In this document: one piece after another, positions 16,593-25,615 of the stretch
How positions within the stretch are numbered: the first letter of the stretch is position 1
Layout of the letters: the number at the start of each line of letters is the position of its first letter
Assembly (NCBI RefSeq): GCF_900141875.1
Contig: NZ_FQZE01000005.1
Span: 124,001 to 188,000, forward strand
DNA from: Tangfeifania diversioriginum
GTDB lineage: Bacteria; Bacteroidota; Bacteroidia; Bacteroidales; Prolixibacteraceae
DNA length: 64,000 nt
Direction of reading: 5' to 3'
The notes under the pieces: generated by a model
What the model was told of the DNA's origin: nothing
Databases searched by the model: none
The model's input: the letters and a program-made list of their open reading frames with translations, nothing else
Program-made: the position numbers and the translations under genes

Positions 16593-18074
16593 TTAAAACT
16601 GTTCCCATCCCTGGCGATAAGTGTGTCTGATCCACTCCTCAACCGTTTCAATTGCAGGTAAGGAAACATATTCCCTGTTTACACGTGGGTTACCATATTC
16701 CACCTCGAAGTTTTCAGTAGAAAGAATGCGCAGTAAATCAGTAGGATCAATATTGGTAAACCGCATATTGGGGCCGTCCCAAATGAGCTTCCGGTTAAGG
16801 CTTTGCATTCTCACTGCAAGCACACCCAACAAGTTCATTTCAGTAAGCGGACCGGCATAATCAAAATTTGATGATGCTTCCAGTCTGTTTTCTGAAGATT
16901 CTTTGCAGGCACGTATCCAGTCTTGTTCATGCCCACCTTCCAGTGCATTGAAAACACGCCGGATGGATTTTTCAGGCTCCTGGAAATTATCCATTTCGCT
17001 GGTGGGCAGCAGAGTTGGATTTTGGGCATAAGCGCCGCACATTATTTTGCCCCGGGTGCCATGGAAAATACACCCGCCGTTTTCGTCGCCCATTGGTTCG
17101 CCGTCTTTCAGTTCGTCGGGCCGGGGAGGCATCAGTCCGCCGTCGTACCAATGCACCGTAACTTCGGGCATGGCCACTTTGGGTAAATTATCGCGGCGTG
17201 GGAATTCATATTTTATAAACTCCGAATTTGGTGGCGATTCAGTATTGAACACAGAAGAACTGGCCTGAACCGTTTTGGGGTGGGTTAATTTTAAGGCCTT
17301 GAATGCCGGGTCGAGCACGTGGCATCCCATATCGCCGGGGACACCGGTTCCGAAATCCCACCAGCTGCGCCATTTCCATGGATGATATTCCGTATGATAA
17401 TCGCGCCACGGGGCAGGCCCCACAAACAAGTCCCAGTCGAGGTAGCGGGGCACTCTTCTTCCCCTGTTGGGGCGTTCGAGCGCCTGCGGCCGGAAAGGCC
17501 TGCTGGTCCATGCATCCACGTGGGTTATTTCACCAATTGTACCGGCCCAAATCCATTCACAAATGCGCCGAATTCCCTCATCGGAGTTTCCCTGGTTTCC
17601 CATTTGCGTGGCCTCGCCGTATCTTTTTGAAAGATCGCTTAACATTCTCGATTCATAAATCGAATGGGTCTGCGGCGCTTCAAGATAAATGTGTTTTCCT
17701 TCGCGCATGGCCATCACAGCAGGCAGTGCATGCGAATGATCGGGGGTTGCAATCATCACCGCATCAATATCCTTCTGCTTTTCAAACATTACGCGGTAAT
17801 CTTTGTAGGTAGTTGCTTTCGGCCAGCGTTTAAATGTATTATCTGCATAATCCCAGTCCACATCGCAAAGTGCCACAATATTCTCCGACTCCATGTTCCT
17901 GAGGTTGCTGTAGCCTTGTCCGCCAACACCAATTCCGGCAATATTTAATTTGTCGGCTGGTGATTTGTGTCCCAACCCGGCTACTACATTCGAAGGCAAT
18001 ATTATAAATCCGGCTGCCGCCGAAGAGGCAGCACCCAAAAATGAACGTCGTGTTAAATTATTCGTTTTGCTCAT
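16593..18074 (-). CDS. Gfo/Idh/MocA family oxidoreductase, Tat-exported, with altered EKP motif
   Basis: This 493-residue protein has a twin-arginine signal (NLTRRSFLGAASSAAAG), a Rossmann fold with GIGVGGQGYSNLRN, and the C-terminal alpha/beta domain of the family. The conserved EKP motif, whose lysine is normally catalytic, reads LEAPQTHSIYES; the codons are GAA GCG CCG, so lysine is replaced by alanine. The neighbouring paralogue keeps the lysine (VQKPLTHSVYES). Other landmarks are intact (ATPDHSHALPAVMAM, DMGCHVLDPAF). It may be catalytically altered or inactive. It is probably periplasmic and acts on a sugar or sugar derivative. Confidence 0.9.
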   Translation of the reverse strand: MSKTNNLTRRSFLGAASSAAAGFIILPSNVVAGLGHKSPADKLNIAGIGVGGQGYSNLRNMESENIVALCDVDWDYADNTFKRWPKATTYKDYRVMFEKQKDIDAVMIATPDHSHALPAVMAMREGKHIYLEAPQTHSIYESRMLSDLSKRYGEATQMGNQGNSDEGIRRICEWIWAGTIGEITHVDAWTSRPFRPQALERPNRGRRVPRYLDWDLFVGPAPWRDYHTEYHPWKWRSWWDFGTGVPGDMGCHVLDPAFKALKLTHPKTVQASSSVFNTESPPNSEFIKYEFPRRDNLPKVAMPEVTVHWYDGGLMPPRPDELKDGEPMGDENGGCIFHGTRGKIMCGAYAQNPTLLPTSEMDNFQEPEKSIRRVFNALEGGHEQDWIRACKESSENRLEASSNFDYAGPLTEMNLLGVLAVRMQSLNRKLIWDGPNMRFTNIDPTDLLRILSTENFEVEYGNPRVNREYVSLPAIETVEEWIRHTYRQGWEQF

Positions 18075-18226
18075 TCATTCAATAGTTTAAAATGGAGGAT
18101 TAAAGGTTGCGTGCAAATTAGAAAAAATATCAGGTTAAACCTATAATTTTATTCTTTTGAAAGATTTTTAACAAAATTTCAGAACAGGTAGTTTATTGGA
18201 ATATAGAGCATGAATGCTATTCAATG

Positions 18227-18258
18227 AAAAAAGGGTGCCCGCAGGGGACACCCTTTTT
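18227..18258. terminator. Intrinsic terminator
   Basis: An AAAAAGGGTGCCC / GGGACACCCTTTTT stem with one bulge lies between the two Gfo/Idh genes, just downstream of the 18281-19774 gene on the minus strand. Confidence 0.7.
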
Positions 18259-18280
18259 AATAATATTCTTATACCGTGGA

Positions 18281-19774
18281 TTAAGGCATATTAGGCAAAC
18301 TCCATGGTTTGCGGTAAGTATGCTTAACCAGTTCGGCTGCAAATTCTTTTGCTGAAACCGGGTCGGTCCATGTTTTCTTGAACGTTGGGTGACCATCATG
18401 AATTTCAAAACCATCTTTGATAACTGTACGGATTGTTTCGTCATCTTTCAGGTTAGTGAATTCCATGTTTTCACCATCCCATTCGAGTGCTTTGTTCAGT
18501 GCCTGCAGACGAACAGCGAGTACACCCATTACAACCATTTCGTTGAATGGTCCTGCTTCGCTGAAATCGGAAGCGGTAGGAACACGGTCCCCTGCACTTT
18601 CTTTACATGCACGTACCCAGTCCATTTCGTGGCTGGTTTCTACCCTGCGACGGAATTTTGGCGCGTTGGGTTCACGTCCTGAAAGCAGCCATGGATTTAC
18701 TCCGTAACAACCGCAAATGAGTTTGTCTTTTGTGCCGTGGAAAATAACGCCGCCGCCGCTGTCATTCGGATTTTTACCAGCAGGCCAGCCTTCGGGCAGA
18801 TCCCATTTGATACCACCATCGTACCAGTGAACATCTACTTCAGGAAGATCGACTTTCCATGGTCCTTTAGCTCTTCTTTTCGGGTAAGTCAGTTTAACCG
18901 ACTGCGCATTTGGCGCACATTCTTCGAGTAACAATGTTGAACTCGCCTGAGCTTTAGTCGGGTACCCCAGTTGCAGACCAACAAATACAGGGTGCAAAAT
19001 ATGGCAGGCCATATCACCAAGAGCACCTGTTCCATAGTCCCACCAGCCACGCCAGTTCCATGGGTGGTAAATGTGGTTGAATGGTTTCATTTCTGCAGGG
19101 CCGGTAAACAGATCCCAATCAAGTGTTTCAGGAACCCAGTCTCCATTTTCAGGAGTATTGAGTCCTTGTGGCCAAATCGGGCGGTCAGTGAATGCTTCTA
19201 CTTTGGTTACTTCACCAATTTCGCCGTTGGCAATCCATTCGGTTGTAAGGTTTACACCTTCACCTGATGATCCCTGGTTACCCATTGAGGTAGCCACTTT
19301 GTACTTATCGGCTAGTTTGGTAAGCAAACGCGATTCATAAACCGAGTGGGTCAATGGTTTTTGAACGTACACATGTTTACCCATAGTAATAGCGTGGGAC
19401 GCAATAATAGCGTGGGTATGGTCAGCGGTAGCTACTACTACTGCATCAAAATCATCTCCCATTTCGTCAAACATCCGGCGCCAGTCTTTGTATTTTTTGG
19501 CATTCGGATAACGATCGAAAACGCCATTGCCTGCAGTGTATCCCCAGTCAACATCGCACAGTCCGACAATGTTTTCCGACTCGAGGTTTTTGAGGTTAGC
19601 AAAACCCATTCCGCCAACGCCAACACCAACAATGTTGAGTTTGTCACTCGGTGCTTTGTGTCCCAGTCCGCCAACTACATGGCTCGGAACAATTGTCAAT
19701 CCTGCTGCAGCTGCAGCTGTGGTACCAAGGAAAGCTCTCCTCGATACTGCACTCTTTTTTGAATTCTTTTCCAT
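18281..19774 (-). CDS. Gfo/Idh/MocA family oxidoreductase, Tat-exported
   Basis: The 497-residue protein is a close paralogue of the preceding one. It has a Tat signal (AVSRRAFLGTTAAAAAG), the nucleotide-binding GVGVGGMGFANLKN, an ATADHTHAI substrate motif, and a QKP motif with the catalytic lysine present (YVQKPLTHSVYES). The C-terminal domain has WNWRGWWDYGTGALGDMACH. The tandem arrangement suggests duplication, followed by loss of the lysine in one copy. The substrate is unknown; NAD(P)-dependent sugar oxidation or an NAD-assisted hydrolysis as in GH109 are both possible for this superfamily. Confidence 0.93.
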   Translation of the reverse strand: MEKNSKKSAVSRRAFLGTTAAAAAGLTIVPSHVVGGLGHKAPSDKLNIVGVGVGGMGFANLKNLESENIVGLCDVDWGYTAGNGVFDRYPNAKKYKDWRRMFDEMGDDFDAVVVATADHTHAIIASHAITMGKHVYVQKPLTHSVYESRLLTKLADKYKVATSMGNQGSSGEGVNLTTEWIANGEIGEVTKVEAFTDRPIWPQGLNTPENGDWVPETLDWDLFTGPAEMKPFNHIYHPWNWRGWWDYGTGALGDMACHILHPVFVGLQLGYPTKAQASSTLLLEECAPNAQSVKLTYPKRRAKGPWKVDLPEVDVHWYDGGIKWDLPEGWPAGKNPNDSGGGVIFHGTKDKLICGCYGVNPWLLSGREPNAPKFRRRVETSHEMDWVRACKESAGDRVPTASDFSEAGPFNEMVVMGVLAVRLQALNKALEWDGENMEFTNLKDDETIRTVIKDGFEIHDGHPTFKKTWTDPVSAKEFAAELVKHTYRKPWSLPNMP

Positions 19775-20157
19775 AACAAATAAAAGTTTTAATTGGATAG
19801 GTACTATTTATTCCTAAAACTAATTTACAAAAATCCGTTAAATATAAGGATATTCAGTGTTCCTTCAAATTACACAAATAGAATTACGCTTTAAAATTTC
19901 CAAAATAACCAGCTGTTTGTCCAGGTGAACTAAAACTGACCAATGCTAAATTAATTTGCAATCAGCTTTTTAACATTAGGGAGATTGCATCCGGCCGGGG
20001 TTTTGTTAAAAATTTCAAAAAATCATGAACTTTGGTTTTGTTTTTATTGAGTCCGGATAAGAATAACGTTCTCTTTTTAAATTTTTAATCAAAATAGCCG
20101 GGGGTAAAAAAAGAGAGGGCGGTCTCTTATTGGCTGTGGTTCCAAATTTTGGATTGG
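19775..20157. other. Long intergenic region without a gene
   Basis: There is no credible coding region here. It separates the divergent Gfo/Idh gene and the surface-protein operon. A 6-bp-stem hairpin (AAGAGA GGGCGG TCTCTT) lies at 20111-20128 just before the operon promoter. I see no other structure. Confidence 0.6.
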
Positions 20158-20189
20158 TTGTCCCGAAATGAAACAGCGAGCTATTTTTG
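20158..20189 (+). promoter_or_regulatory. Promoter of the usher-like operon
   Basis: TTG at 20158-20160 and TATTTTTG at 20182-20189 are separated by 21 bases and fit TTG-N17-23-TAnnTTTG. The predicted leader before the ATG at 20318 is about 120 nt, long enough to hold post-transcriptional control. Confidence 0.5.
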
Positions 20190-20317
20190 GCATGCAGGTA
20201 AGTAGATAGTAATCAGTGGTTTGTGTTTTTGGCATTGGCGTTGTAATGTTGTCGGTACGCTTGAAGATTGAAATTACAAACTAAAATTTTTTATAAACAA
20301 TTAAAAAACACAAAATC

Positions 20318-20926
20318 ATGAAAAAGTTATCATTAATTTTCGCAGTAGTATTTATTTTTGGAGTAGGAAACGTAGTGAACGCACAGGTTGATAATAATGA
20401 CACAAACGAAGCGTCACATCAGGTAACATTAAATATCCCAAAGGTTGCCCTTGTAGATATTGAAGGTTCTAATGGCGAAGCAAATTCGATTACCTTAACT
20501 CCCAGTCTTACCAAAATGGAGGCAGGAGCAGCTGTCGATTTTTCAGGAGCCACCAATTCGGATTTAGCATTAAATTATACTTCAATTGTAGAAGACGGTG
20601 AAACCCGCGATATTACAGTAGGAATTAGCAATAATCTTCCAACGGGTTTAAGTCTGGAAATAACAGCAGGAGGTATATTTAGTGGTGCTGTTGGCAATCC
20701 TGGAACAGGACGGACAATCGAGTTGGCAGCTTCGGAGGAGAGTAAAAGCATTGTTACCGGAATTGGAAGTGTTTACACTGGAATAGGTAATAAAAAAGGG
20801 CATCCTTTAACGTACAACCTGAAAGTTAATGACAGTAAGTATTCAACTTTGGAAGCTGCCTCTTCAACTGTAACAGTTACATACACAATTACTGGCGATG
20901 CAGCAAATGTACCAACTCAGGAGTAA
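20318..20926 (+). CDS. Exported subunit-like protein 1, putative major subunit
   Basis: This is a 202-residue protein with a signal peptide (cleavage likely after VNAQ) and a small beta-rich mature domain. It shares with the proteins at 21123 and 25616 an N-terminal strand (IPKVALVDIEG), EAGAAVDF, NYTS, a late YTGIGNKKGH block, and a C-terminal alternating strand VTVTYTITG. The size, single domain and terminal beta strand are what a fimbrial or surface-fibre subunit would have. It has no cysteine, unlike the other two. A terminator-like hairpin follows, so it may be made in excess of the downstream gene products. I do not recognise a named family. Confidence 0.75.
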   Translation: MKKLSLIFAVVFIFGVGNVVNAQVDNNDTNEASHQVTLNIPKVALVDIEGSNGEANSITLTPSLTKMEAGAAVDFSGATNSDLALNYTSIVEDGETRDITVGISNNLPTGLSLEITAGGIFSGAVGNPGTGRTIELAASEESKSIVTGIGSVYTGIGNKKGHPLTYNLKVNDSKYSTLEAASSTVTVTYTITGDAANVPTQE

Positions 20927-20947
20927 GCAAAAAATAACAACATAATT

Positions 20948-20977
20948 AAGGCTGTCCGCACCGGGCAGCCTTTTTTG
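20948..20977 (+). terminator. Terminator or attenuator hairpin after subunit 1
   Basis: AAGGCTGTCC and GGGCAGCCTT form a G+C-rich stem followed by six or more Ts. It sits between subunit 1 and the rest of the operon, where partial read-through would give a subunit-rich stoichiometry. Confidence 0.75.
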
Positions 20978-21122
20978 TGCTTTAATCCTGCGTAGCTGCA
21001 GGGGTTTTCTGTTTTTCTGACGAACCTATCAGTATTTTAGCAGGCACGATATCAGAATTTTATACCCCTGATTTAGGCACAATATATTTTGCGATTATAT
21101 GTTCAATTGCTTAAATTTGGAT

Positions 21123-21698
21123 ATGAAAATCGTGCAGCGCATATTGGTCTTATTTTTAATGGTTTGTTATACAGGTGTTTTGGTGGCACAAGACAATGTA
21201 TCCAGTCATAAGCTGAATATCGAGGTGCCTGAAGTTGCTCTTCTTGGATTGGTTTCAGAGAACGCTTCCGATATTAGTTTTTCTGCTTCCTCGCCAACCG
21301 AAGCCGGAAATGCGATTGATTTTCACAATAATAAGAATCAAAACAATCATATCTGGTTGAACTATTCATCTGTTATTAATAATTCAACCCATCGCCGGAA
21401 AATTGTTGCATTTGTGCAGGGGGAAATGCCCAAAGGTATGCATTTAAAAGTGAAAGCCTCAGAAGCAGAAGGTTCTGGTAAAGGTAAACTGGGGCATCCT
21501 GCCGGGGAAATCCTCCTTTCGGATAAACCCGCCGAAATCATTTCCGGTATTGGAAGTTGCTACACCGGTAAAGGTGTCAATAATGGCCATGTACTTACCT
21601 ATGAATTGGAATACGACCAGGACTCTCCAACTTATGCCGGATTAAGTACAGAACCGACCACTTTTAATGTGATCTATACCCTAACCGATCATAATTAG
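21123..21698 (+). CDS. Exported subunit-like protein 2
   Basis: The 191-residue protein has a signal peptide (MKIVQRILVLFLMVCYTGVL, cut after VAQ) and the same single beta-rich domain as subunits 1 and 3: VPEVALLGL, EAGNAIDF, WLNYSS, GIGSCYTGKGVNNGH and a final VIYTLTDHN strand. One cysteine sits in the CYTG block. The first in-frame start, at 21099, would add eight residues in front of a normal signal sequence, so I prefer 21123. It is probably a minor or adaptor subunit of the same structure. Confidence 0.72.
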   Translation: MKIVQRILVLFLMVCYTGVLVAQDNVSSHKLNIEVPEVALLGLVSENASDISFSASSPTEAGNAIDFHNNKNQNNHIWLNYSSVINNSTHRRKIVAFVQGEMPKGMHLKVKASEAEGSGKGKLGHPAGEILLSDKPAEIISGIGSCYTGKGVNNGHVLTYELEYDQDSPTYAGLSTEPTTFNVIYTLTDHN

Positions 21699-21783
21699 TT
21701 ATTGAATTATTGTTGTATTAATGCTAAAGATTAATATTTTAGCAATAATTTATTAATTGGTAAAATCCCGTAAAATCTTTAAA

Positions 21784-22584
21784 ATGGACGAAAATATCGT
21801 TAAGAGGTTTATTTTTATCGCTATCTTTTTATTTGCTCCCGTTGCAATGCTCAATGCAACTATAGTTGTTTTAAATGGGTTAACCCACGAGAATCAGGTT
21901 CAGCCCGGGGAAACTTACCGGGGGGTAATTGAAGTGCAAAATACCGGCAATGCTGAAAAGGGAGTAAGAGTTTACATACGGGACTACTGGTTTTCTTATT
22001 CGGGAGAAAGCAGACACGACCCGGGAGGTACGCTTGAACGGTCGAATGCCAATTGGATCAATTACAATCCTGAATTGCTAAATCTTGGAGCCGGAGAAAA
22101 AGCAACAATTGATTTTGAGGTGCAGGTGCCTGAGAATGATTCTTTAACTGGGACATACTGGAGCGTGATAATGGTAGAAGGAATAACAAAGCCTGATACT
22201 ACGCGGAAAACAGGCGTTACAATAAACACAGCCATCAGGTATGCAGTTCAGATTATTACAAATATCGGTAATTCAGGAACCCGCGATATTCAATTCCTTG
22301 GATTGGATGTTGCCCGCCAAAACGAAAATAATATACTGGATGTTTTTATTGAAAATACAGGCGAACGGTTATTACGACCTGAATTGGCACTGGAATTATT
22401 CGATGAAGCGGGAAACTCGGCAGGCATTGTTAAAGCTGATGCACGAAAAGTTTATCCCGGCACTTCAGTTGAAATTTCAATTGATTTAGAGGGGATTAAA
22501 CCAGGGAAATACACTGGGGTACTTGTTGCAGATTGCGATGAGGATCATGTTTTTGGTACAAACGTTTCGTTTGAGCTAATGTAA
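21784..22584 (+). CDS. Periplasmic chaperone-like protein with two Ig-like domains
   Basis: The protein (about 266 residues) has a signal peptide and two beta-sandwich domains. Domain 1 (residues ~25-150) has QPGETYRGVIEVQNTGNAEKG, WINYNPELLNLGAGEKATI and VPENDSLTGTYWSVIMVEG. Domain 2 (~155-266) has ARQNENNILDVFIENTGERL and ISIDLEGIKPGKYTGVLV. The pattern recalls DUF916/COG1470-type Ig domains and the general shape of pilus chaperones, but I cannot point to the PapD signature. Its stop codon is directly followed by the ATG of the usher-like gene, so the two are translationally coupled. The ATG at 21784 is preferred over a TTG at 21757. Confidence 0.7.
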   Translation: MDENIVKRFIFIAIFLFAPVAMLNATIVVLNGLTHENQVQPGETYRGVIEVQNTGNAEKGVRVYIRDYWFSYSGESRHDPGGTLERSNANWINYNPELLNLGAGEKATIDFEVQVPENDSLTGTYWSVIMVEGITKPDTTRKTGVTINTAIRYAVQIITNIGNSGTRDIQFLGLDVARQNENNILDVFIENTGERLLRPELALELFDEAGNSAGIVKADARKVYPGTSVEISIDLEGIKPGKYTGVLVADCDEDHVFGTNVSFELM

Positions 22585-25500
22585 ATGTTGAATAAGTTTT
22601 TTAGTATATTTTTTTTTGTTTTGCTGGGGATGCATTCATTAAATGCTCAGCAAACCGAAATTATTGCAATTGAGTCGTTAAAAGATGATGTCCATTTACA
22701 GCCGGAAGAGATTTTTAATCAAACCTACTTTATTGCCAATAACGGAGAAGCTGAAAAGGATTTAGCAATTTCATTGCAGGTTCCCGACGAATGGAAAGTA
22801 ATACAAAAGATTCAGCAGATTTCATTAAAACCATCAGCAAAAAAGCTGGTGATTTTTTCCATCCAGGTTCCATCTGGATTCCCCGTAGGAGAGCACCCCA
22901 TTGATTTATATGCTATTGAAAAAGGTAGTGACGATACGCTTTCTGTCAGGCGAAATGTATTGAAGGTAAATGAGATAGAAAGCGTGTCGCTGCATTTTGT
23001 AAAGGCACCTGAGATAATTGTTGCAGGGGAACAGCTTGAAGCAACTTACCTCCTGCAAAACAATGGCAATACTTCTAAAAAGGTGTACATCGATACTTAT
23101 AATTGTGACGTGAAAGGTTCCGCAGAAATTCAGGTAGAACCCGGGCAGTCGGTTCCGTTTACTGTTTACAATTTAACTTCCGAAGAGCTTTTGGAGCCCC
23201 GAGAAATAAATTACACTGTTCGGGCTTTACTATCAGGAGAGATTGCAGAAAGTGTTTTCCGATCGTTTAAAGTTTTTCCTTCAAAAACAACAAGGAAAGA
23301 TTTATTTTTCCGATATCCTGTAACTGCCTCTGCTACTTACCTGGCTTCTAATCGAAATGAAAAGTATGAAAAGGCCTGGCAGTTCGAGCTTCAGGGAGAA
23401 GGTGCACTCGATCCTGAAGGGAACCACCACCTTGAGTTTTTGGCGCGCGGCCCCAATAATACAAACCTCAGTTTTTTGGGATTGTATGACCAGTATTATA
23501 TTGGTTATTCAAATAAAAATCTGGAGTTTTTTGTGGGCGAAAGAGCCTACTCGTTTACACCGCTTACTGAGTCGTCCCGATTTGGGATGGGTGCCGAAAA
23601 TAAAATAATTTTCAATAACGGCTTGTTTTTCGGCTTTTTATGGGTGAAGCCTCGTTACTACGAAAAAATTGAAAGTGAAATTGCCGGTTATACTGGGTAT
23701 AAAATAAATGATGACAATGAATTCAGGGGATATTACATTTCGAAAAAGATGGAGGACAGCCCCGAATCGGTTCAGTTGGCAAGTATTTCAGCTGCCTTAA
23801 AACCTTTTGAAAGCGTGAGCTTCGATCTGGAATATTCAAAGGGGATTTCTCCGGAAAACTCAGATGATGCATTCCGTGCCAATGTGAATTCCCATTTTTC
23901 AATTTTTAGTTTGTCGGGGAACTATTTTTATACTGGTAAAAATTATCCCGGTTATTATTCGAATTCCACTTTTTATTCAGGAAATTTGTCGGCCAACCTC
24001 ACTGATAAGCTGAGTCTGGGTGTTTACACCAAAGAAGATTTCAGAAATGCGGCCCTCGATACTTTTTTTGTTACTGCACCCTATTCGAAATCGTTTCAAA
24101 CTTTTTTAAATTACAATGTTGCAACCCGTGCACATTTAAAATTTTATCTGCGCGAGTATGAAAGGAAGGACCGCTTGGTACAGGATAAATTTCATTACAG
24201 AACACGTTCTTTAAACACCCGTTTTAGTCATCGTTTCAGAAAAATAAATTACAGCTTGCTTGGCGAATTTGGTGAAACCACCAACTTGTTGCAGGGAGAT
24301 GGCGAAAACCGGCAGGAAACTTACCGGGCTTCAGCTAATTTTGCTTACCAGTTTAATCCTTCTCATTCAGTGAGGGCTTTTGGAAGCTGGTCGAATGTAA
24401 ACAGTTTTATTACCGGGGAGCAACGCAATCTGACTGCCGGTCTTTCGGTTACGAGCCAGATTGGGAAAAATTTCAATGCCAACTTTTACCTTCAAAATGC
24501 CTATAATATTGACGATTATTTCAGAAACCGGAATTTAATGCAACTGAATCTGGATTATACTTTTCTGAGGAAACATACACTTTCGTTGCGCAGTTTTTAT
24601 ACACTTTTCAGACAACAAACTGAAAATCCTGATTTTACATTTTCTCTGAATTATGCTTTCAACCTGGGTGTGCCCTTAAAACAGATAATTAGGGCAGGCG
24701 ACCTTAAAGGCCGGATTACATACGAAAACGGCGAACCGGCAGAAGGAGTTATTTTGAATTTGCGTAATAAAACAACCATTACCGACGAAAATGGAGAATT
24801 CTGGTTCCGAACCATTCAACCCGGACGTGCCCTGCTTTCAATCAATCGGGATAAAATGAAAATTAATGAGATTACCAATATTCCTCTGCCGATTGAAGTG
24901 GATATTATTGAGGACGAAATTATTAGCCTGAACTTTAAAATTACTGAAGGTGCAAAGCTAACTGGTTCTTTTGAGGTACAAAAAAGTAGTATTTCGGTAT
25001 TAAAAAACGAAGAGGTGGAAACAGGAAATATTATTGTAGAATTGAAAAACGATTTTGAAGAATACCGAATTACAACCAACAACGATGGTCGTTTTTCGTT
25101 CCCCATCGTCAGGCCCGGGGAATGGACTTTCAAAATTTACACCACTTCAATTCCGGGAGGATATGAAATTGAGAAATCAGTCTATCAGCTGGATTTTCAA
25201 CCCGGAGAAAAAATGGAATTGCCAATAAAATTGAAATCAAAAAAGAGAAATATAATATTTAAATCGACTGATAGTACGCTTACCCCGCTTACTCCAGGTA
25301 AAGAAACTTCTCCTTCAGCGAAAAATGAAAGTGACCATCAGCTTCGGGAAAAGAAAGAATCGAGGTTTTATTCTGTACAAATTGCTGCTTTTAGCCGAAA
25401 AGTGCCGGATGATTCAGGTTATTTCGAAGAAGAACAATTTGATTTCGTGAAACAAATTGATAACTTTCATAAATATTTTAAGGGGAAGTTCAACTCAGTT

Positions 25501-25605
25501 GAAGAGGCTGAAAAAGAAAGAAAAAGGCTGGAGAAATTCTTTAGGAATCCATTTATAGTTATTATAGAAAACAATAAAGTTGTTCCCTGGGATGGGAATG
25601 AATAA
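22585..25605 (+). CDS. Usher-like outer-membrane protein with Ig, barrel, CarboxypepD-like and SPOR-like domains
   Basis: This 1006-residue protein has, in order: a signal peptide (to ~21, LNAQQ); two Ig/NEW3-like domains (~22-128 and ~130-230); a long run of alternating amphipathic strands rich in aromatic residues (~237-700), as expected for an outer-membrane beta-barrel; a carboxypeptidase-regulatory-like domain (~705-775, ENGEPAEGVILNLRNKTT and TDENGEFWF); a second prealbumin-like domain (~785-880, NNDGRFSFPIVRPGEWTF); and a C-terminal SPOR-like segment (~927-990, FYSVQIAAF ... KFNSVEEAEKERKRL). Fimbrial ushers also combine a large barrel with beta-sandwich domains. No FimD family motif is evident, so usher-like describes layout, not proven homology. 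SPOR domains bind peptidoglycan stripped of stem peptides. Confidence 0.65.
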   Translation: MLNKFFSIFFFVLLGMHSLNAQQTEIIAIESLKDDVHLQPEEIFNQTYFIANNGEAEKDLAISLQVPDEWKVIQKIQQISLKPSAKKLVIFSIQVPSGFPVGEHPIDLYAIEKGSDDTLSVRRNVLKVNEIESVSLHFVKAPEIIVAGEQLEATYLLQNNGNTSKKVYIDTYNCDVKGSAEIQVEPGQSVPFTVYNLTSEELLEPREINYTVRALLSGEIAESVFRSFKVFPSKTTRKDLFFRYPVTASATYLASNRNEKYEKAWQFELQGEGALDPEGNHHLEFLARGPNNTNLSFLGLYDQYYIGYSNKNLEFFVGERAYSFTPLTESSRFGMGAENKIIFNNGLFFGFLWVKPRYYEKIESEIAGYTGYKINDDNEFRGYYISKKMEDSPESVQLASISAALKPFESVSFDLEYSKGISPENSDDAFRANVNSHFSIFSLSGNYFYTGKNYPGYYSNSTFYSGNLSANLTDKLSLGVYTKEDFRNAALDTFFVTAPYSKSFQTFLNYNVATRAHLKFYLREYERKDRLVQDKFHYRTRSLNTRFSHRFRKINYSLLGEFGETTNLLQGDGENRQETYRASANFAYQFNPSHSVRAFGSWSNVNSFITGEQRNLTAGLSVTSQIGKNFNANFYLQNAYNIDDYFRNRNLMQLNLDYTFLRKHTLSLRSFYTLFRQQTENPDFTFSLNYAFNLGVPLKQIIRAGDLKGRITYENGEPAEGVILNLRNKTTITDENGEFWFRTIQPGRALLSINRDKMKINEITNIPLPIEVDIIEDEIISLNFKITEGAKLTGSFEVQKSSISVLKNEEVETGNIIVELKNDFEEYRITTNNDGRFSFPIVRPGEWTFKIYTTSIPGGYEIEKSVYQLDFQPGEKMELPIKLKSKKRNIIFKSTDSTLTPLTPGKETSPSAKNESDHQLREKKESRFYSVQIAAFSRKVPDDSGYFEEEQFDFVKQIDNFHKYFKGKFNSVEEAEKERKRLEKFFRNPFIVIIENNKVVPWDGNE

Positions 25606-25615
25606 ATCTGATAAA

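Noticed and set aside
17303-17812. Plus-strand open frame of 169 residues opposite the Gfo/Idh gene
   Set aside because: It mirrors the conserved WWDFGTGVPGDMGCH region; no independent signal of coding.
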